NCBI RefSeq assembly: GCF_026712205.1
Contig: NZ_JAPPUW010000028.1
Span: 1 to 58,234 of the forward strand
Direction of reading: 5' to 3'
DNA: 58,234 nt
From: Pelomonas aquatica
GTDB lineage: Bacteria > Pseudomonadota > Gammaproteobacteria > Burkholderiales > Burkholderiaceae_C
Both the position numbers and the translations under genes were made by a program. Position 1 is the stretch's first letter; each line of letters opens with the position of its first letter. Shown here in pieces: positions 23,317 through 33,628 of this stretch. Below the pieces are notes generated by a model. The model ran no database searches. It was not told the origin of the DNA and saw nothing but the letters and a program-made list of their open reading frames with translations.

Positions 23317-24825
23317 TCAGCGCTTGGGCTGCGTCAGGCGCGGGCCGTTGTTGTGGCGCGGGGCGCTGCCGCCGTCACGGCTCGGCTGGGCCGAGGCATT
23401 GCGCGGCGCATGCTGGGCATGGGGCTTGGCGCCACCGTGGCCGGCAGGTGCGCCGGCGGGCTTGGCGCCGCCGTGGCCCGTGTGGGCTTGCGGCTTGCCG
23501 CCGGGGCGGCCGCCGTCGCGCGAGCCGCCGCGGTTGTCGCCGCCGCGGCCGCCGCCGTTGCCGCCGCCCGGGCGGCCACCGCGGCCGGCGTGGGCCGGCG
23601 GGTTGGGGTTGCGGCCCCGGCTGCCGTTGGGGTTCAGCACGGTGCGGCCCAGCACGATGGGTTCGGCGCGCTCGTTCGGGTCGGGCGCGAAGCCGGGCAC
23701 GACTTCCTTCGGGATCTCGCGCTTGATGAGACGCTCGATGTCGCGCAGGAAGCCGTTCTCGTCCACGCAGACCAGGCTGACGGCCTCGCCCTGCGCGCCG
23801 GCGCGGCCGGTGCGGCCGATGCGGTGCACATAGTCCTCGGGCACGTTGGGCAGCTCGAAGTTGACGACGTGGGGCAGCTGGTCGATGTCGATGCCGCGGG
23901 CCGCGATGTCGGTGGCGACGAGGCAGGTCAGGTCGCCGCTCTTGAAGTCGGCCAGCGCCTTGGTGCGCGCGCCCTGGCTCTTGTTGCCGTGGATGGCCAT
24001 CGCGCTGATGCCCTGGTCGTTCAGGTAGTCGGTCAGGCGGTTGGCGCCGTGCTTCATGCGCGTGAAGACCAGCACCTGGTGCCAGTCACCCGACTTGATC
24101 AGGTGGACCAGCAGCTCCTTCTTGCGCTCGCGGCCCACCGGGTGGACCTTCTGCGCGATCTGGTCGTTGGTCTGGTTGCGGCGGGCCACCTCGATGAGGG
24201 CCGGCTGGTTCAGCAGGCGGTCGGCGAGGGCCTTGATGTCGTCGCTGAAGGTGGCGCTGAACAGCAGCGACTGCTTCTGCGCGGGCAGCAGGGCCAGCAC
24301 CTTCTTGATGTCGTGGATGAAGCCCATGTCCAGCATGCGGTCGGCTTCGTCCAGCACCAGGATCTCGACCTTGCTCAGGTCGAGGTTGCCCAGGCCGGCG
24401 TGGTCCAGCAGGCGGCCCGGCGTGGCGACGAGGATGTCCACGCCGTCGCGCAGCTTGTTGATCTGCGGCTGCATGCCGACGCCGCCGAACATGACCATGC
24501 TCTTCAGCTGGGGCAGGTATTTGCCGTAGGTCTGCACGCTTTCCTCGACCTGGGCGGCCAGTTCGCGGGTGGGCGTCAGCACGAGGGCGCGCACGGCCGG
24601 GCGGCCGCGCTTGTCCAGCGTGCGCTGGCCGGCCTGCAGGCGGTGCAGCAGGGGCAGCGTGAAGCCGGCGGTCTTGCCGGTGCCGGTCTGGGCACCGGCC
24701 ATCAGGTCGCCGCCCTTCAGAACGGCGGGGATGGCCTGGGCCTGGATGGGGGTGGGGGTGGTGTAGCCGGCGTCGGCAATGGCCTTGAGCAGCGGAGCTG
24801 CCAGGCCGAGGGTGTCGAAACTCAT
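23317..24825 (-). CDS. rhlE: DEAD-box RNA helicase RhlE type
   Basis: A 502-residue ATP-dependent RNA helicase. Motifs in order: [19 protein letters not shown] with the Q motif [18 protein letters not shown] (I), PTRELAAQV (Ia), DEAD (II, in [13 protein letters not shown]), SAT (III), and [10 protein letters not shown] (VI). The last hundred residues are Gly/Arg/His/Asn-rich, a flexible RNA-binding tail. RhlE proteins act in ribosome maturation and RNA turnover. A long leader with a strong hairpin precedes it. Confidence 0.95.
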   Translation of the reverse strand: MSFDTLGLAAPLLKAIADAGYTTPTPIQAQAIPAVLKGGDLMAGAQTGTGKTAGFTLPLLHRLQAGQRTLDKRGRPAVRALVLTPTRELAAQVEESVQTYGKYLPQLKSMVMFGGVGMQPQINKLRDGVDILVATPGRLLDHAGLGNLDLSKVEILVLDEADRMLDMGFIHDIKKVLALLPAQKQSLLFSATFSDDIKALADRLLNQPALIEVARRNQTNDQIAQKVHPVGRERKKELLVHLIKSGDWHQVLVFTRMKHGANRLTDYLNDQGISAMAIHGNKSQGARTKALADFKSGDLTCLVATDIAARGIDIDQLPHVVNFELPNVPEDYVHRIGRTGRAGAQGEAVSLVCVDENGFLRDIERLIKREIPKEVVPGFAPDPNERAEPIVLGRTVLNPNGSRGRNPNPPAHAGRGGRPGGGNGGGRGGDNRGGSRDGGRPGGKPQAHTGHGGAKPAGAPAGHGGAKPHAQHAPRNASAQPSRDGGSAPRHNNGPRLTQPKR

Positions 24826-24937
24826 CGAATCCTAAGGGGGGAGGGCACGCCTACTTTCACCGGGGCTCGCCATGCCGCCGGGGCGGCGACACCAGTCTTC
24901 GGGCAAGCCAGGCCGCGTGCGGGGGCCAGAAAAATGA

Positions 24938-24967
24938 AACGCCGCGCAAGACTGAGAGCGCGGCGTT
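24938..24967 (-). promoter_or_regulatory. perfect hairpin in the rhlE leader
   Basis: AACGCCGCGC / GCGCGGCGTT form a perfect 10-bp stem around a ten-base loop. On the minus strand, the direction of rhlE, it is followed by TCATTTTTC, so it could act as an attenuator or structured leader about 110 nt before the rhlE start. On the plus strand no T-tract follows. A TAGAAT -10-like box on the minus strand just upstream (about 24975-24980) is compatible with transcription starting before the hairpin. Confidence 0.45.
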
Positions 24968-25102
24968 GGGCTGCATTCTAACGGCGGAAGCATGAGAGAA
25001 CCGTGACCGAGTCGATGCCCGCGCGCCCGTTGCGGCGACAATAGCGGCAACGCAGGCCCTACACGGGGCCTGCCGCCATTTCAGCCTCACAGGATTTGCC
25101 CC

Positions 25103-26767
<1,665 letters not shown>

Positions 26768-26873
26768 CCGGCCGGGGCACAGGTTTCGACACAGTTCTTT
26801 ACCCCGCCCCCAAAGACGCCACACAGGGTCCCCGGAAGATGAGGGCATTGCCCCTTCTTCCAGGAGATCTCTG

Positions 26874-27359
26874 ATGCAAGCCCTCCGAATCCGGACCCTG
26901 ATGCGCGTGGCCGCCGTGGCGGCGGCCCTGGCCCTCGGCGGCTTGGCGGCCCAGGCCCAGCCTGGTCCCGACCGTCATGGCGCGCCCCCCGACATGATGG
27001 AGGCCGGCCCCTTCGGCGGCCACCTGGGGCATCTGCTCGATCTGGCCAACGCGACGGACGCCCAGCGCAGCCAGATCGAGGCCATCTTCAAGGCCGCCCG
27101 CCAGGATCTCGCCGGCCAGCGCGATGCCGGCCGCCAGTTGCGCGAGCAATGGGTCGCGCTCTTCGCCGCGACCAACGTCGACGCCGTTGCCATCGAGTCC
27201 GTGCGCGCCCAGATGAGCGCCCAGCACGACGCCGCCTCCAAGCGCATGAGCCAGGCCGGCATCGACGCGGCCCGCGTGCTGACGCCCGAGCAGCGCGGCA
27301 AGATCGCCGAGGCCGTGAAGAAGCACCCGGCCCGCATGGGCGGCCGTCAGCCGGGCTGA
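26874..27359 (+). CDS. Spy/CpxP-family periplasmic protein
   Basis: A 161-residue secreted protein with a signal peptide (cleavage near AAQAQP, about 28). An all-helical LTxxQ-type domain follows: LANATDAQRSQIEAIFKAAR (about 57-76) and a second copy VLTPEQRGKIAEAVKKH near the end. Spy and CpxP chaperone or monitor envelope proteins. The following response regulator and kinase genes on the same strand resemble the Cpx arrangement, so this protein may modulate or be controlled by that system. Confidence 0.82.
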   Translation: MQALRIRTLMRVAAVAAALALGGLAAQAQPGPDRHGAPPDMMEAGPFGGHLGHLLDLANATDAQRSQIEAIFKAARQDLAGQRDAGRQLREQWVALFAATNVDAVAIESVRAQMSAQHDAASKRMSQAGIDAARVLTPEQRGKIAEAVKKHPARMGGRQPG

Positions 27360-27384
27360 TTGCCCCCCGGCGAGGAGTTCTGCG

Positions 27385-28167
27385 ATGCTTGAGTCTCGTA
27401 GCGCCGGCGCCGAAGTGCACCGGCTCCCGTTCCCTTCCAACGCTCCCCTGATGAGTGCCCGACTGCTGTTGATCGATGATGACGCCCGCCTGACCGGCAT
27501 GGTTGGCGACTATCTCCGCGCCGCCGGCTTCGAGGTCAGCGCGGCCGGCAGCCTGGCCCAGGCGCGGGAGGCGCTGACCCAGGGCCGCTTCGAGCTGATC
27601 GTGCTGGACCTGATGCTGCCCGACGGCGACGGCCTGGACTTCTGCCGCTGGCTGCGCGGCGATGCGCGCTGGCGCCATCAGCCGGTGCTGATGCTGTCGG
27701 CCCGCGGCGAGCCCATGGACCGCATCCTCGGCCTGGAGCTGGGCGCCGACGACTACCTGGCCAAGCCCTTCGAGCCGCGCGAGCTGCAGGCCCGCATCAA
27801 GGCCCTGCTGCGCCGCCTGGAGCCCAAGCTCGACGGCGACGAGGTGCTGCGCTTCGGCCGGCTCGACATCGACCTGGCGGCCCGCGTGGCGCGCCTGGAC
27901 GGCAGGATCTGCGATCTGACCAGCCACCAGTTCGACCTGCTCGTCGTGCTGGCCCAGAGCCCGGGGCGCGTGCTCAGCCGCGACCAGATCATGGACGCCC
28001 TCAAGGGCCATCCGCTGGAAGCCTTCGACCGCTCCATCGACGTGCACATCTCGCGCATCCGCGCCGTCATCGAGGACGACCCCAAGAACCCGCGTCGCGT
28101 GCTGACCGTGCGCGGCGCCGGCTATGTCTTCGCCCGCAAGCAGGACGCCGACGCGGACGCGGCTTGA
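27385..28167 (+). CDS. OmpR-family response regulator
   Basis: A receiver domain (LLLIDDDARL; phospho-acceptor Asp in VLDLMLPDGD; Lys in AKPF) is joined to a winged-helix DNA-binding domain (LTSHQFDLLVVLAQSPGRVLSRDQI, RSIDVHISRIR, VRGAGYVF). The start is uncertain. The ATG at 27385 has GAGGAG seven bases upstream and adds 22 residues; the ATG at 27451 begins MSARLLLIDDD, where family members normally start, but lacks a clear ribosome binding site. The kinase gene overlaps the end by TTGA. Confidence 0.9.
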   Translation: MLESRSAGAEVHRLPFPSNAPLMSARLLLIDDDARLTGMVGDYLRAAGFEVSAAGSLAQAREALTQGRFELIVLDLMLPDGDGLDFCRWLRGDARWRHQPVLMLSARGEPMDRILGLELGADDYLAKPFEPRELQARIKALLRRLEPKLDGDEVLRFGRLDIDLAARVARLDGRICDLTSHQFDLLVVLAQSPGRVLSRDQIMDALKGHPLEAFDRSIDVHISRIRAVIEDDPKNPRRVLTVRGAGYVFARKQDADADAA

Positions 28168-29540
28168 AGAGTCTCTACTTCCGCATCTACCTGACGCTGG
28201 TTGCACTGCTGCTGGCCTTCGCCTTCGGCTCGGCCTGGCTGTTCCAGCGCCACATCGAGCAGGAGCGCGGCAATGTCGAACTGGTGGCCGGCGAACGGCT
28301 GAACGCGATGGCCGGCCTGCTCAAGCTCGCGCTGCCGCAGGCGACGGCGCCGCGCGAGGCGCAGGCCGATGCCTTTGCCGACTGGGGCGGCCGGCTGCGC
28401 ATGCCCATCGCGCTGGTGGATGCCGAGGGCCGGCGCATCGCGACGACGCTGATGTTCCAGCGCCGGGTCGACGACCGGGGGGCCATCATCGTCAGCGCCA
28501 GCCTGGGAGACGGCCGCAGCCTGGAGATGGTGCGCAGCGTGCGCCCGGCGATGCCGCAGGGCGGGCCGCCCGGCCCGCCGGGCAGCGGCCCCGCGGCCCG
28601 GCCGCCGCGGCTGGACGAGGGCCCCTGGGCCGGCCCCTGGCTGCACCGCTCGGTGTCGCCCAACGCGCCGGCCGTGTCCACGCTGGCCATCGTGCTGGTG
28701 CTGCTCTTCATCGGTGTCGCGGCCGGGGCCTATCCCGTCGTGCGCCGCCTCACGCGCCGGCTCGAGATGCTCAAGCGCGGCGTCGAGCAGTTCGGCGCCG
28801 GCCAGCTCGGCCTGCGCGTCGACGACAGCGGCAGCGACGAGGTCGCCGCGCTGGCCGGCAGCTTCAACCAGGCCGCGGACCGCATCGAGACCCTGCTGCG
28901 TTCGCACCAGAGCCTGCTGGCCAATGCCAGCCACGAGCTGCGCTCGCCGCTGGCGCGGCTGAAGATGGCCTTCGCGATGCTGGACGACGCCGGGGCGGCC
29001 CAGCGCGAGCGGCTGGCGCACGAGATCGACGTCAACATCGCCGAGCTGGACGCGCTGGTCGAGGAGGTGCTGCTGGCCAGCCGCCTGGAGGCGGGCAGCG
29101 CCGTGGGCGACAGCCATGCCGTCGAGTTGCTGGCCCTGGGCGCCGAGGAGGCGGCGCGCGCCGAGGTCGCCTTCGAGCCCGAGACGGACGCGGCCCGCAT
29201 CGACGGCCAGGAGCGCCTGCTGCGCCGCGCGCTGCGCAACCTGCTGGACAACGCGCGCCGCTACGGCGGCCCCGAGGTGAAGCTGGTGCTGCGCCCGGTG
29301 GCCGGTGGCTACGAATACGTCGTCGCCGACCGCGGCCCCGGCGTGCCGGCGGACATGCGCGAGCGCATCTTCGAGCCCTTCTTCCGCCTGCCCGGCCATG
29401 CCGAGATGGCCGGCGGCGTCGGCCTGGGCCTGAGCCTCGTCAAGCAGATCGCCGAGCGCCACGGCGGCAGCGTGCGCTGCCTGGCCCGCGACGGCGGCGG
29501 CAGCCGCTTCGTGCTGTTCCTGCCCTCGTCAAAGCGCTGA
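28164..29540 (+). CDS. sensor histidine kinase
   Basis: A 458-residue inner-membrane kinase, partner of the preceding regulator. It has a membrane helix (about 7-27), a periplasmic loop of about 145 residues with a Pro/Gly-rich stretch, a second helix (about 172-195), HAMP, the H-box SHELRSPLARL and the ATPase motifs LLDNARRYGG, DRGPGVP and GVGLGLSLVKQI. The start is a TTG at 28164 overlapping the regulator's TGA; the Lys-Ser-Leu-Tyr N-terminus fits this family. Its 3' end overlaps the convergent MATE gene by 12 bp. Confidence 0.92.
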   Translation: MKSLYFRIYLTLVALLLAFAFGSAWLFQRHIEQERGNVELVAGERLNAMAGLLKLALPQATAPREAQADAFADWGGRLRMPIALVDAEGRRIATTLMFQRRVDDRGAIIVSASLGDGRSLEMVRSVRPAMPQGGPPGPPGSGPAARPPRLDEGPWAGPWLHRSVSPNAPAVSTLAIVLVLLFIGVAAGAYPVVRRLTRRLEMLKRGVEQFGAGQLGLRVDDSGSDEVAALAGSFNQAADRIETLLRSHQSLLANASHELRSPLARLKMAFAMLDDAGAAQRERLAHEIDVNIAELDALVEEVLLASRLEAGSAVGDSHAVELLALGAEEAARAEVAFEPETDAARIDGQERLLRRALRNLLDNARRYGGPEVKLVLRPVAGGYEYVVADRGPGVPADMRERIFEPFFRLPGHAEMAGGVGLGLSLVKQIAERHGGSVRCLARDGGGSRFVLFLPSSKR

Positions 29541-30887
29541 TTCGCGGTTCTCGTCGAAGACGCGCCTGAGCAGCAGGCCGAGCAGCAGCGCCGCGGTCAG
29601 CAGGCCCGCCGTGGCCGCCTGCCAGAAGCCCACGGCGCCCGCGCCGTGCGGGCCGAAGGCCAGCAGATAGCCGCCGCCGATGCCCAGGCCCCACAGGGCG
29701 ACGACGTAGATGACCATCGGCAGCGTCGCGACCTGGTAGGCGCGCAGCACATAGGCCGCCACGGTCTGCAGCGCGTCGCCGAGGTGGAAGAACCAGACCC
29801 AGACCAGCAGCGGCAGCGCGGCGGCGGCCGTGGCCGCGTCGGACGTGTAGAGGCCGACGATGGACTCGCGCGCGAACGCGACCACCGCGCCCACGCTGGC
29901 CGCGACGAGGGCCGTCAGCACCACCGCGTGGCGGCCGACGGTGCGGGCCGCGCGCTTGTCGCCCGCGCCCAGCTGCTGGGCCACCAGCGTGCCGGCGGCG
30001 GTGGCCAGGGCCAGCGCGATCATGAACATCATCGCGATGAGGTTGACCGCGATCTGGTGGCCGGCCACCGGCGTGGCGCCCAGCCGCGCGACGAAGAAGG
30101 CCATGAAGGTGAAGCCCGTGACCTCGACGAGGATGGAGCCGCCCATCGGCAGGCCCAGGCGCACGAGCCCGGCCAGTTCGGCCCGCTGCGGGCGCGTCTG
30201 CCAGAGCGGGGGGATGCGGAAGGGCTGGTAGAAGCCGTCGCGGCGCAGCAGCACCTGGGCGGCCAGGGCCTGGGCCGTCATCGCGATGGCCGTGGCCCAG
30301 CCGCAGCCGCCCACGCCCAGCGCCGGGATGGCGCCCCAGCCGAAGACGAGCACGGCATTCAGCGGCACCTTGGCGGCCAGGCCGGCGAGCTGCAGAACCA
30401 TCACGGCCTTGGGCCGGCTGACCGCGGTCGAGAAGCCGCGGAAGGCCGCGAACAGCAGGGCCGCCGGCAGCGCGAAGGCCTCGGGGCGGGTGTAGGCCCG
30501 CACCTTCTCGGCCTGGGCCGCGTCGAGCTGGGCCAGCCAGATGAAGGGGTCGGGGAACCACAGCGCCAGGCTGCCCGGCACGCACAGCAGCAGGGCAAGC
30601 CACTGGGCCTGCATGAAGCTGCGGCCCGAGCCGGGCAGGTCGTCGGCGCCGAACTGCCGGCCGGCGATCGGCCCGACCGCCAGCACGATGCCCATCAGGC
30701 CGACGAAGATGGTGACGTAGGCCGCCGAGCCCACCGCGAGGCCGGCCAGGTCCTGCGGGCCGACGCGGCCCATCATCAACGTGTCGACCGTGCTGAACAT
30801 CATCACGGCCAGCTGGCCGACCAGCACGGGCCAGGCCTGGGGCAGCAGTTGGCGGGCGCTGTCGATGAAGCGGATGCGCTTGCTCAG
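29529..30887 (-). CDS. MATE-family multidrug efflux transporter
   Basis: A 452-residue membrane protein with about twelve helices, driven by a cation gradient. Typical MATE features are QAWPVLVGQLAVMMFSTVDTLMMGR at the N-terminus and the repeat GLPMGGSILVEVTGFTFMAFF opening the second half, then AGHQIAVNLIAMMFM. No ATG, GTG or TTG is available where homologues start. A CTG at 30887 overlaps the TGA of the upstream gene (CTGA) and has AGAGGAA upstream, so initiation at CTG is the best reading. The next Met would delete most of helix 1. Confidence 0.88.
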   Translation of the reverse strand: MSKRIRFIDSARQLLPQAWPVLVGQLAVMMFSTVDTLMMGRVGPQDLAGLAVGSAAYVTIFVGLMGIVLAVGPIAGRQFGADDLPGSGRSFMQAQWLALLLCVPGSLALWFPDPFIWLAQLDAAQAEKVRAYTRPEAFALPAALLFAAFRGFSTAVSRPKAVMVLQLAGLAAKVPLNAVLVFGWGAIPALGVGGCGWATAIAMTAQALAAQVLLRRDGFYQPFRIPPLWQTRPQRAELAGLVRLGLPMGGSILVEVTGFTFMAFFVARLGATPVAGHQIAVNLIAMMFMIALALATAAGTLVAQQLGAGDKRAARTVGRHAVVLTALVAASVGAVVAFARESIVGLYTSDAATAAAALPLLVWVWFFHLGDALQTVAAYVLRAYQVATLPMVIYVVALWGLGIGGGYLLAFGPHGAGAVGFWQAATAGLLTAALLLGLLLRRVFDENRESAL

Positions 30888-31297
30888 GGCTGTGTTCCTC
30901 TTTCGGCGTAGCGATTGAACCGCCAGGCCGTGGCTTCGTGGTTGATGCGCTGCCAGACGGCGCGCTTCTCGAAGGGGTCGAGCGCCGGCCAGTGCTGGAC
31001 CTCGTCGAACGTGCGGCCGCAGCCCTTGCAGACGGGGTCGCCCTGGGCCGTCGAGCAGATCGCGATGCAGGGCGAATCCGGCGTCGTGGCGTACCAGGCG
31101 AGCCAAGCCTCGAGGGCCCGGGGCTTGAGCGTGCCGGCGTCGACCGCGGTGGCGCGGCTCAGCGCGAGCAGTGCATAGGCTTCGGCCAGCGCGCGCACCT
31201 CGGGCGCGGCGCTGATGCCGTCGGGCGACGGCGAACGCTCGCGCCACCAGTTGATGGCGGCCTCGAGGTCCGTGACATGGATCGGCCGAGGATTCAA
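30884..31297 (-). CDS. DUF3717-DUF1289 fusion protein
   Basis: A 137-residue protein. The N-terminal half (VTDLEAAINWWRER, then EVRALAEAYALLALSRA) resembles DUF3717. The C-terminal half (SPCIAICSTAQGDPVCKGCGRTFDE, then WQRINHEA) is DUF1289 with four Cys that may bind metal. The start is TTG at 31297, overlapping the trpS stop as TTGA, and gives MNPRPIHVTDLEAA. Both domains are of unknown function. The stop overlaps the probable CTG start of the MATE gene. Confidence 0.8.
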   Translation of the reverse strand: MNPRPIHVTDLEAAINWWRERSPSPDGISAAPEVRALAEAYALLALSRATAVDAGTLKPRALEAWLAWYATTPDSPCIAICSTAQGDPVCKGCGRTFDEVQHWPALDPFEKRAVWQRINHEATAWRFNRYAERGTQP

Positions 31298-32295
31298 GCC
31301 ACCAGTCCCATCGCCGCCCGCACCTCGCGCAGCGTCTTGCGCGCGACGGCGCGGGCGCGCTCGGTGCCGACCTCCAGCGTCCAGCGCACCTGCTGCGGGT
31401 CCAGCGCTGCGGCGCGTTCGCGCCAGGGCGCCTGTTCGCGCTGGATGGCCTCGATCAGCGGCTGCTTGCAGTCCAGGCAGCCGATGCCGGCGCTGCGGCA
31501 GCCGGCCTCGCAGGCGCTGCGCGTGGCCGCGTCGGTGTAGATCTGGTGCAGCGGCCAGACGGGGCAGCGCGCCGGGTCGCCCGCGTCGCTGCGGCGCACG
31601 CGCTGCGGGTCGGTGGGCATGGTGCGGATCTTGGCGGCCGTGACCTCGGGCGCGTCGCGCATCGCGATCGCGTTGTCCAGGCTCTTGCTCATCTTCTGGC
31701 CGTCCAGCCCGGGCACGCGGGCGGTCTCGGTCAGCAGGGCCTGGGGTTCGACGAAGACGGATGCGTCGGCCGCGTAGACGCGGTTGAAGCGCCGCGCGAC
31801 CTCGCGCGTCACCTCGACGTGGGCGGCCTGATCCTCGCCGACCGGCACGCCGGCGGGCTTGTAGAGCAGGATGTCGGCCGCCTGCAGCAGCGGGTAGCCG
31901 AGGAAGCCGTAGGTGGCCAGCTCGGGGTCGGCGGCCACCTGGTCCTTGTAGCTCGGCATGCGCGCCAGCCAGGACGACGGCGTGCACATGGCCAGCAGCG
32001 TGAACAGCTCGGCGTGCTCGGGCATGCGGCTCTGCAGGAAGAGGGTGCAGCGCTCGGGGTCGATGCCGGCGGCCAGCCAGTCGGTCACCATGTCGTAGAC
32101 ATGGCGGCTCAGCGTGTCGCGGTCGGGGTGCGAGGTGGTCAGCGCATGCCAGTCGGCGACGAAGAAGAAGCAGTCGTGGCCGTCCTGCAGGCGCAGCCAG
32201 TTCTTGATGGCGCCGTGGTAGTGGCCGAGGTGCAGGGCGCCGGTCGGGCGCATGCCGGAAAGCACGCGCGGGCGGATGGGGACAGGGGTCGACAT
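31294..32295 (-). CDS. trpS: tryptophan--tRNA ligase
   Basis: TrpRS charges tRNA-Trp. The 333-residue class I enzyme has RPTGALHLGHYHG (HIGH motif, about 15-27), a GEDQAAHVEVTREVARRFN segment and KMSKS (in GQKMSKSLDNAI). The family's usual length is about 330-400 residues. It is divergent from purN by 37 bp, and the downstream fusion gene overlaps its stop. Confidence 0.96.
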   Translation of the reverse strand: MSTPVPIRPRVLSGMRPTGALHLGHYHGAIKNWLRLQDGHDCFFFVADWHALTTSHPDRDTLSRHVYDMVTDWLAAGIDPERCTLFLQSRMPEHAELFTLLAMCTPSSWLARMPSYKDQVAADPELATYGFLGYPLLQAADILLYKPAGVPVGEDQAAHVEVTREVARRFNRVYAADASVFVEPQALLTETARVPGLDGQKMSKSLDNAIAMRDAPEVTAAKIRTMPTDPQRVRRSDAGDPARCPVWPLHQIYTDAATRSACEAGCRSAGIGCLDCKQPLIEAIQREQAPWRERAAALDPQQVRWTLEVGTERARAVARKTLREVRAAMGLVA

Positions 32296-32332
32296 GGGGC
32301 CAGGATTGTCGCTCCCCTAAACTTGCGCCCCC

Positions 32333-32965
32333 ATGAAGCGATTGGTCATTCTGATTTCCGGGCGGGGCTCCAACATGGAGGCCATCGTCAAGGCCTGTGC
32401 GGCCGAGGGCTGGCCGGCGACGGTCGCCGCCGTCATCAGCAACCGGCCGGATGCCGGCGGCCTGGCCTTCGCGGCCGGGCGCGGCATCGCGACGGCCGTG
32501 GTCGACCACAAGCTCTTCCCGCGCCGCGAGGACTTCGACGCCGAGCTGGCCCGCGTCATCGACGGCTTCGGCGCCGACCTCGTCGTGCTGGCCGGCTTCA
32601 TGCGCATCCTGACGCCCGGCTTCACGGCCCGCTATGCGCGGCGCATGCTGAACATCCACCCCTCGCTGCTGCCGGCCTTCACGGGCCTGCACACGCACGA
32701 GCGGGCGCTGGAGATGGGCTGCAAGCTGGCCGGCGCGACGGTGCATTTCGTGACGGCCGAGCTGGACCATGGCGCCATCCTCATGCAGGCCGCCGTGCCG
32801 GTGCTGCCGGGCGACGACGCCCAGGCCCTGGCCGCGCGCGTGCTGACGGCCGAGCACCGCATCTACCCGCAGGCGGTGCGCTGGTTCGCGGAAGACGCGC
32901 TGGCCTGGGACGGCGACGTCGTGCGCCACCGCGACGGCGCCGCCCAGCAGCTGATGCTCAGCTGA
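32333..32965 (+). CDS. purN: phosphoribosylglycinamide formyltransferase
   Basis: PurN transfers a formyl group from 10-formyl-tetrahydrofolate to GAR in purine synthesis. The 210-residue length fits. Motifs: ISGRGSNMEAIVKAC (phosphate loop), VLAGFMRIL, NIHPSLLPAF with catalytic Asn and His, and the later Asp in ELDHGAILMQ. The 3' end overlaps the convergent DUF1345 gene by 8 bp. Confidence 0.96.
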   Translation: MKRLVILISGRGSNMEAIVKACAAEGWPATVAAVISNRPDAGGLAFAAGRGIATAVVDHKLFPRREDFDAELARVIDGFGADLVVLAGFMRILTPGFTARYARRMLNIHPSLLPAFTGLHTHERALEMGCKLAGATVHFVTAELDHGAILMQAAVPVLPGDDAQALAARVLTAEHRIYPQAVRWFAEDALAWDGDVVRHRDGAAQQLMLS

Positions 32966-33602
32966 GCAGCCCGGCGAGGATGTTGATGGCCAGGGCCAGC
33001 ACGCCGGTGTTGAAGGCGAAGGCCAGCAGGGTCTGGACCAGCACGAGGCGGCGCATCGGCCGCGCGCTGATGCCGACGTCCGAGGTCTGCGCCGTCGCGG
33101 CCAGCGTGATCGAGAAATAGAGGAAGTCGCCGTAGTCCGGCGGTCCGTCGTCACCCGGGAACAGCAGGCCCGGCGCGGTCTGGCCGGGGCGGTGGTAGAG
33201 GCTGGCATAGGCCAGCGCGAACTCGACCGGCAGCAGCAGCCAGGAGCCGCAAACCGTGGCCAGCACCAGCAGCAGATAGCCGGGCTGGTGCGATTGCTTG
33301 GCGGCCTGCAGCTCCAGCGTGATGGCCGCCAGGCTGGCCAGCGCGCCCAGCACGGCCAGCAGCAGCACGACCGGCACGCCCTCGGCCAGCCGGCGGGCGC
33401 GCTGCTGCACATGGTGCACCGCGTCGCCGGTCAGCATCATCCAGACGATCAGCGGCAGATAGATCCAGACCGTCAGGTTCCAGCCGATCAGGGCGCGCGT
33501 CTGCCAGGCCAGCACGCCGGGCCAGAGGGCGGCCAGCAGGCTGCCGGTCAGGATGGCGGCGAGCAGGCGAGGGCGCAGGCGCAACTGGGTCCAGAGATTC
33601 AT
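32958..33602 (-). CDS. DUF1345 membrane protein
   Basis: A 214-residue inner-membrane protein with five or six hydrophobic segments. The C-terminal half has the DUF1345 pattern: DFLYFSITLAATAQTSDVGI, then RRLVLVQTLLAFAFNTGVLALAINIL, recalling a small channel-like fold. Function unknown. It is divergent from the RNA methyltransferase gene by 26 bp and converges on purN. Confidence 0.85.
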   Translation of the reverse strand: MNLWTQLRLRPRLLAAILTGSLLAALWPGVLAWQTRALIGWNLTVWIYLPLIVWMMLTGDAVHHVQQRARRLAEGVPVVLLLAVLGALASLAAITLELQAAKQSHQPGYLLLVLATVCGSWLLLPVEFALAYASLYHRPGQTAPGLLFPGDDGPPDYGDFLYFSITLAATAQTSDVGISARPMRRLVLVQTLLAFAFNTGVLALAINILAGLLS

Positions 33603-33628
33603 GCAGGGCGGCTTGGGATAATGGGGCG

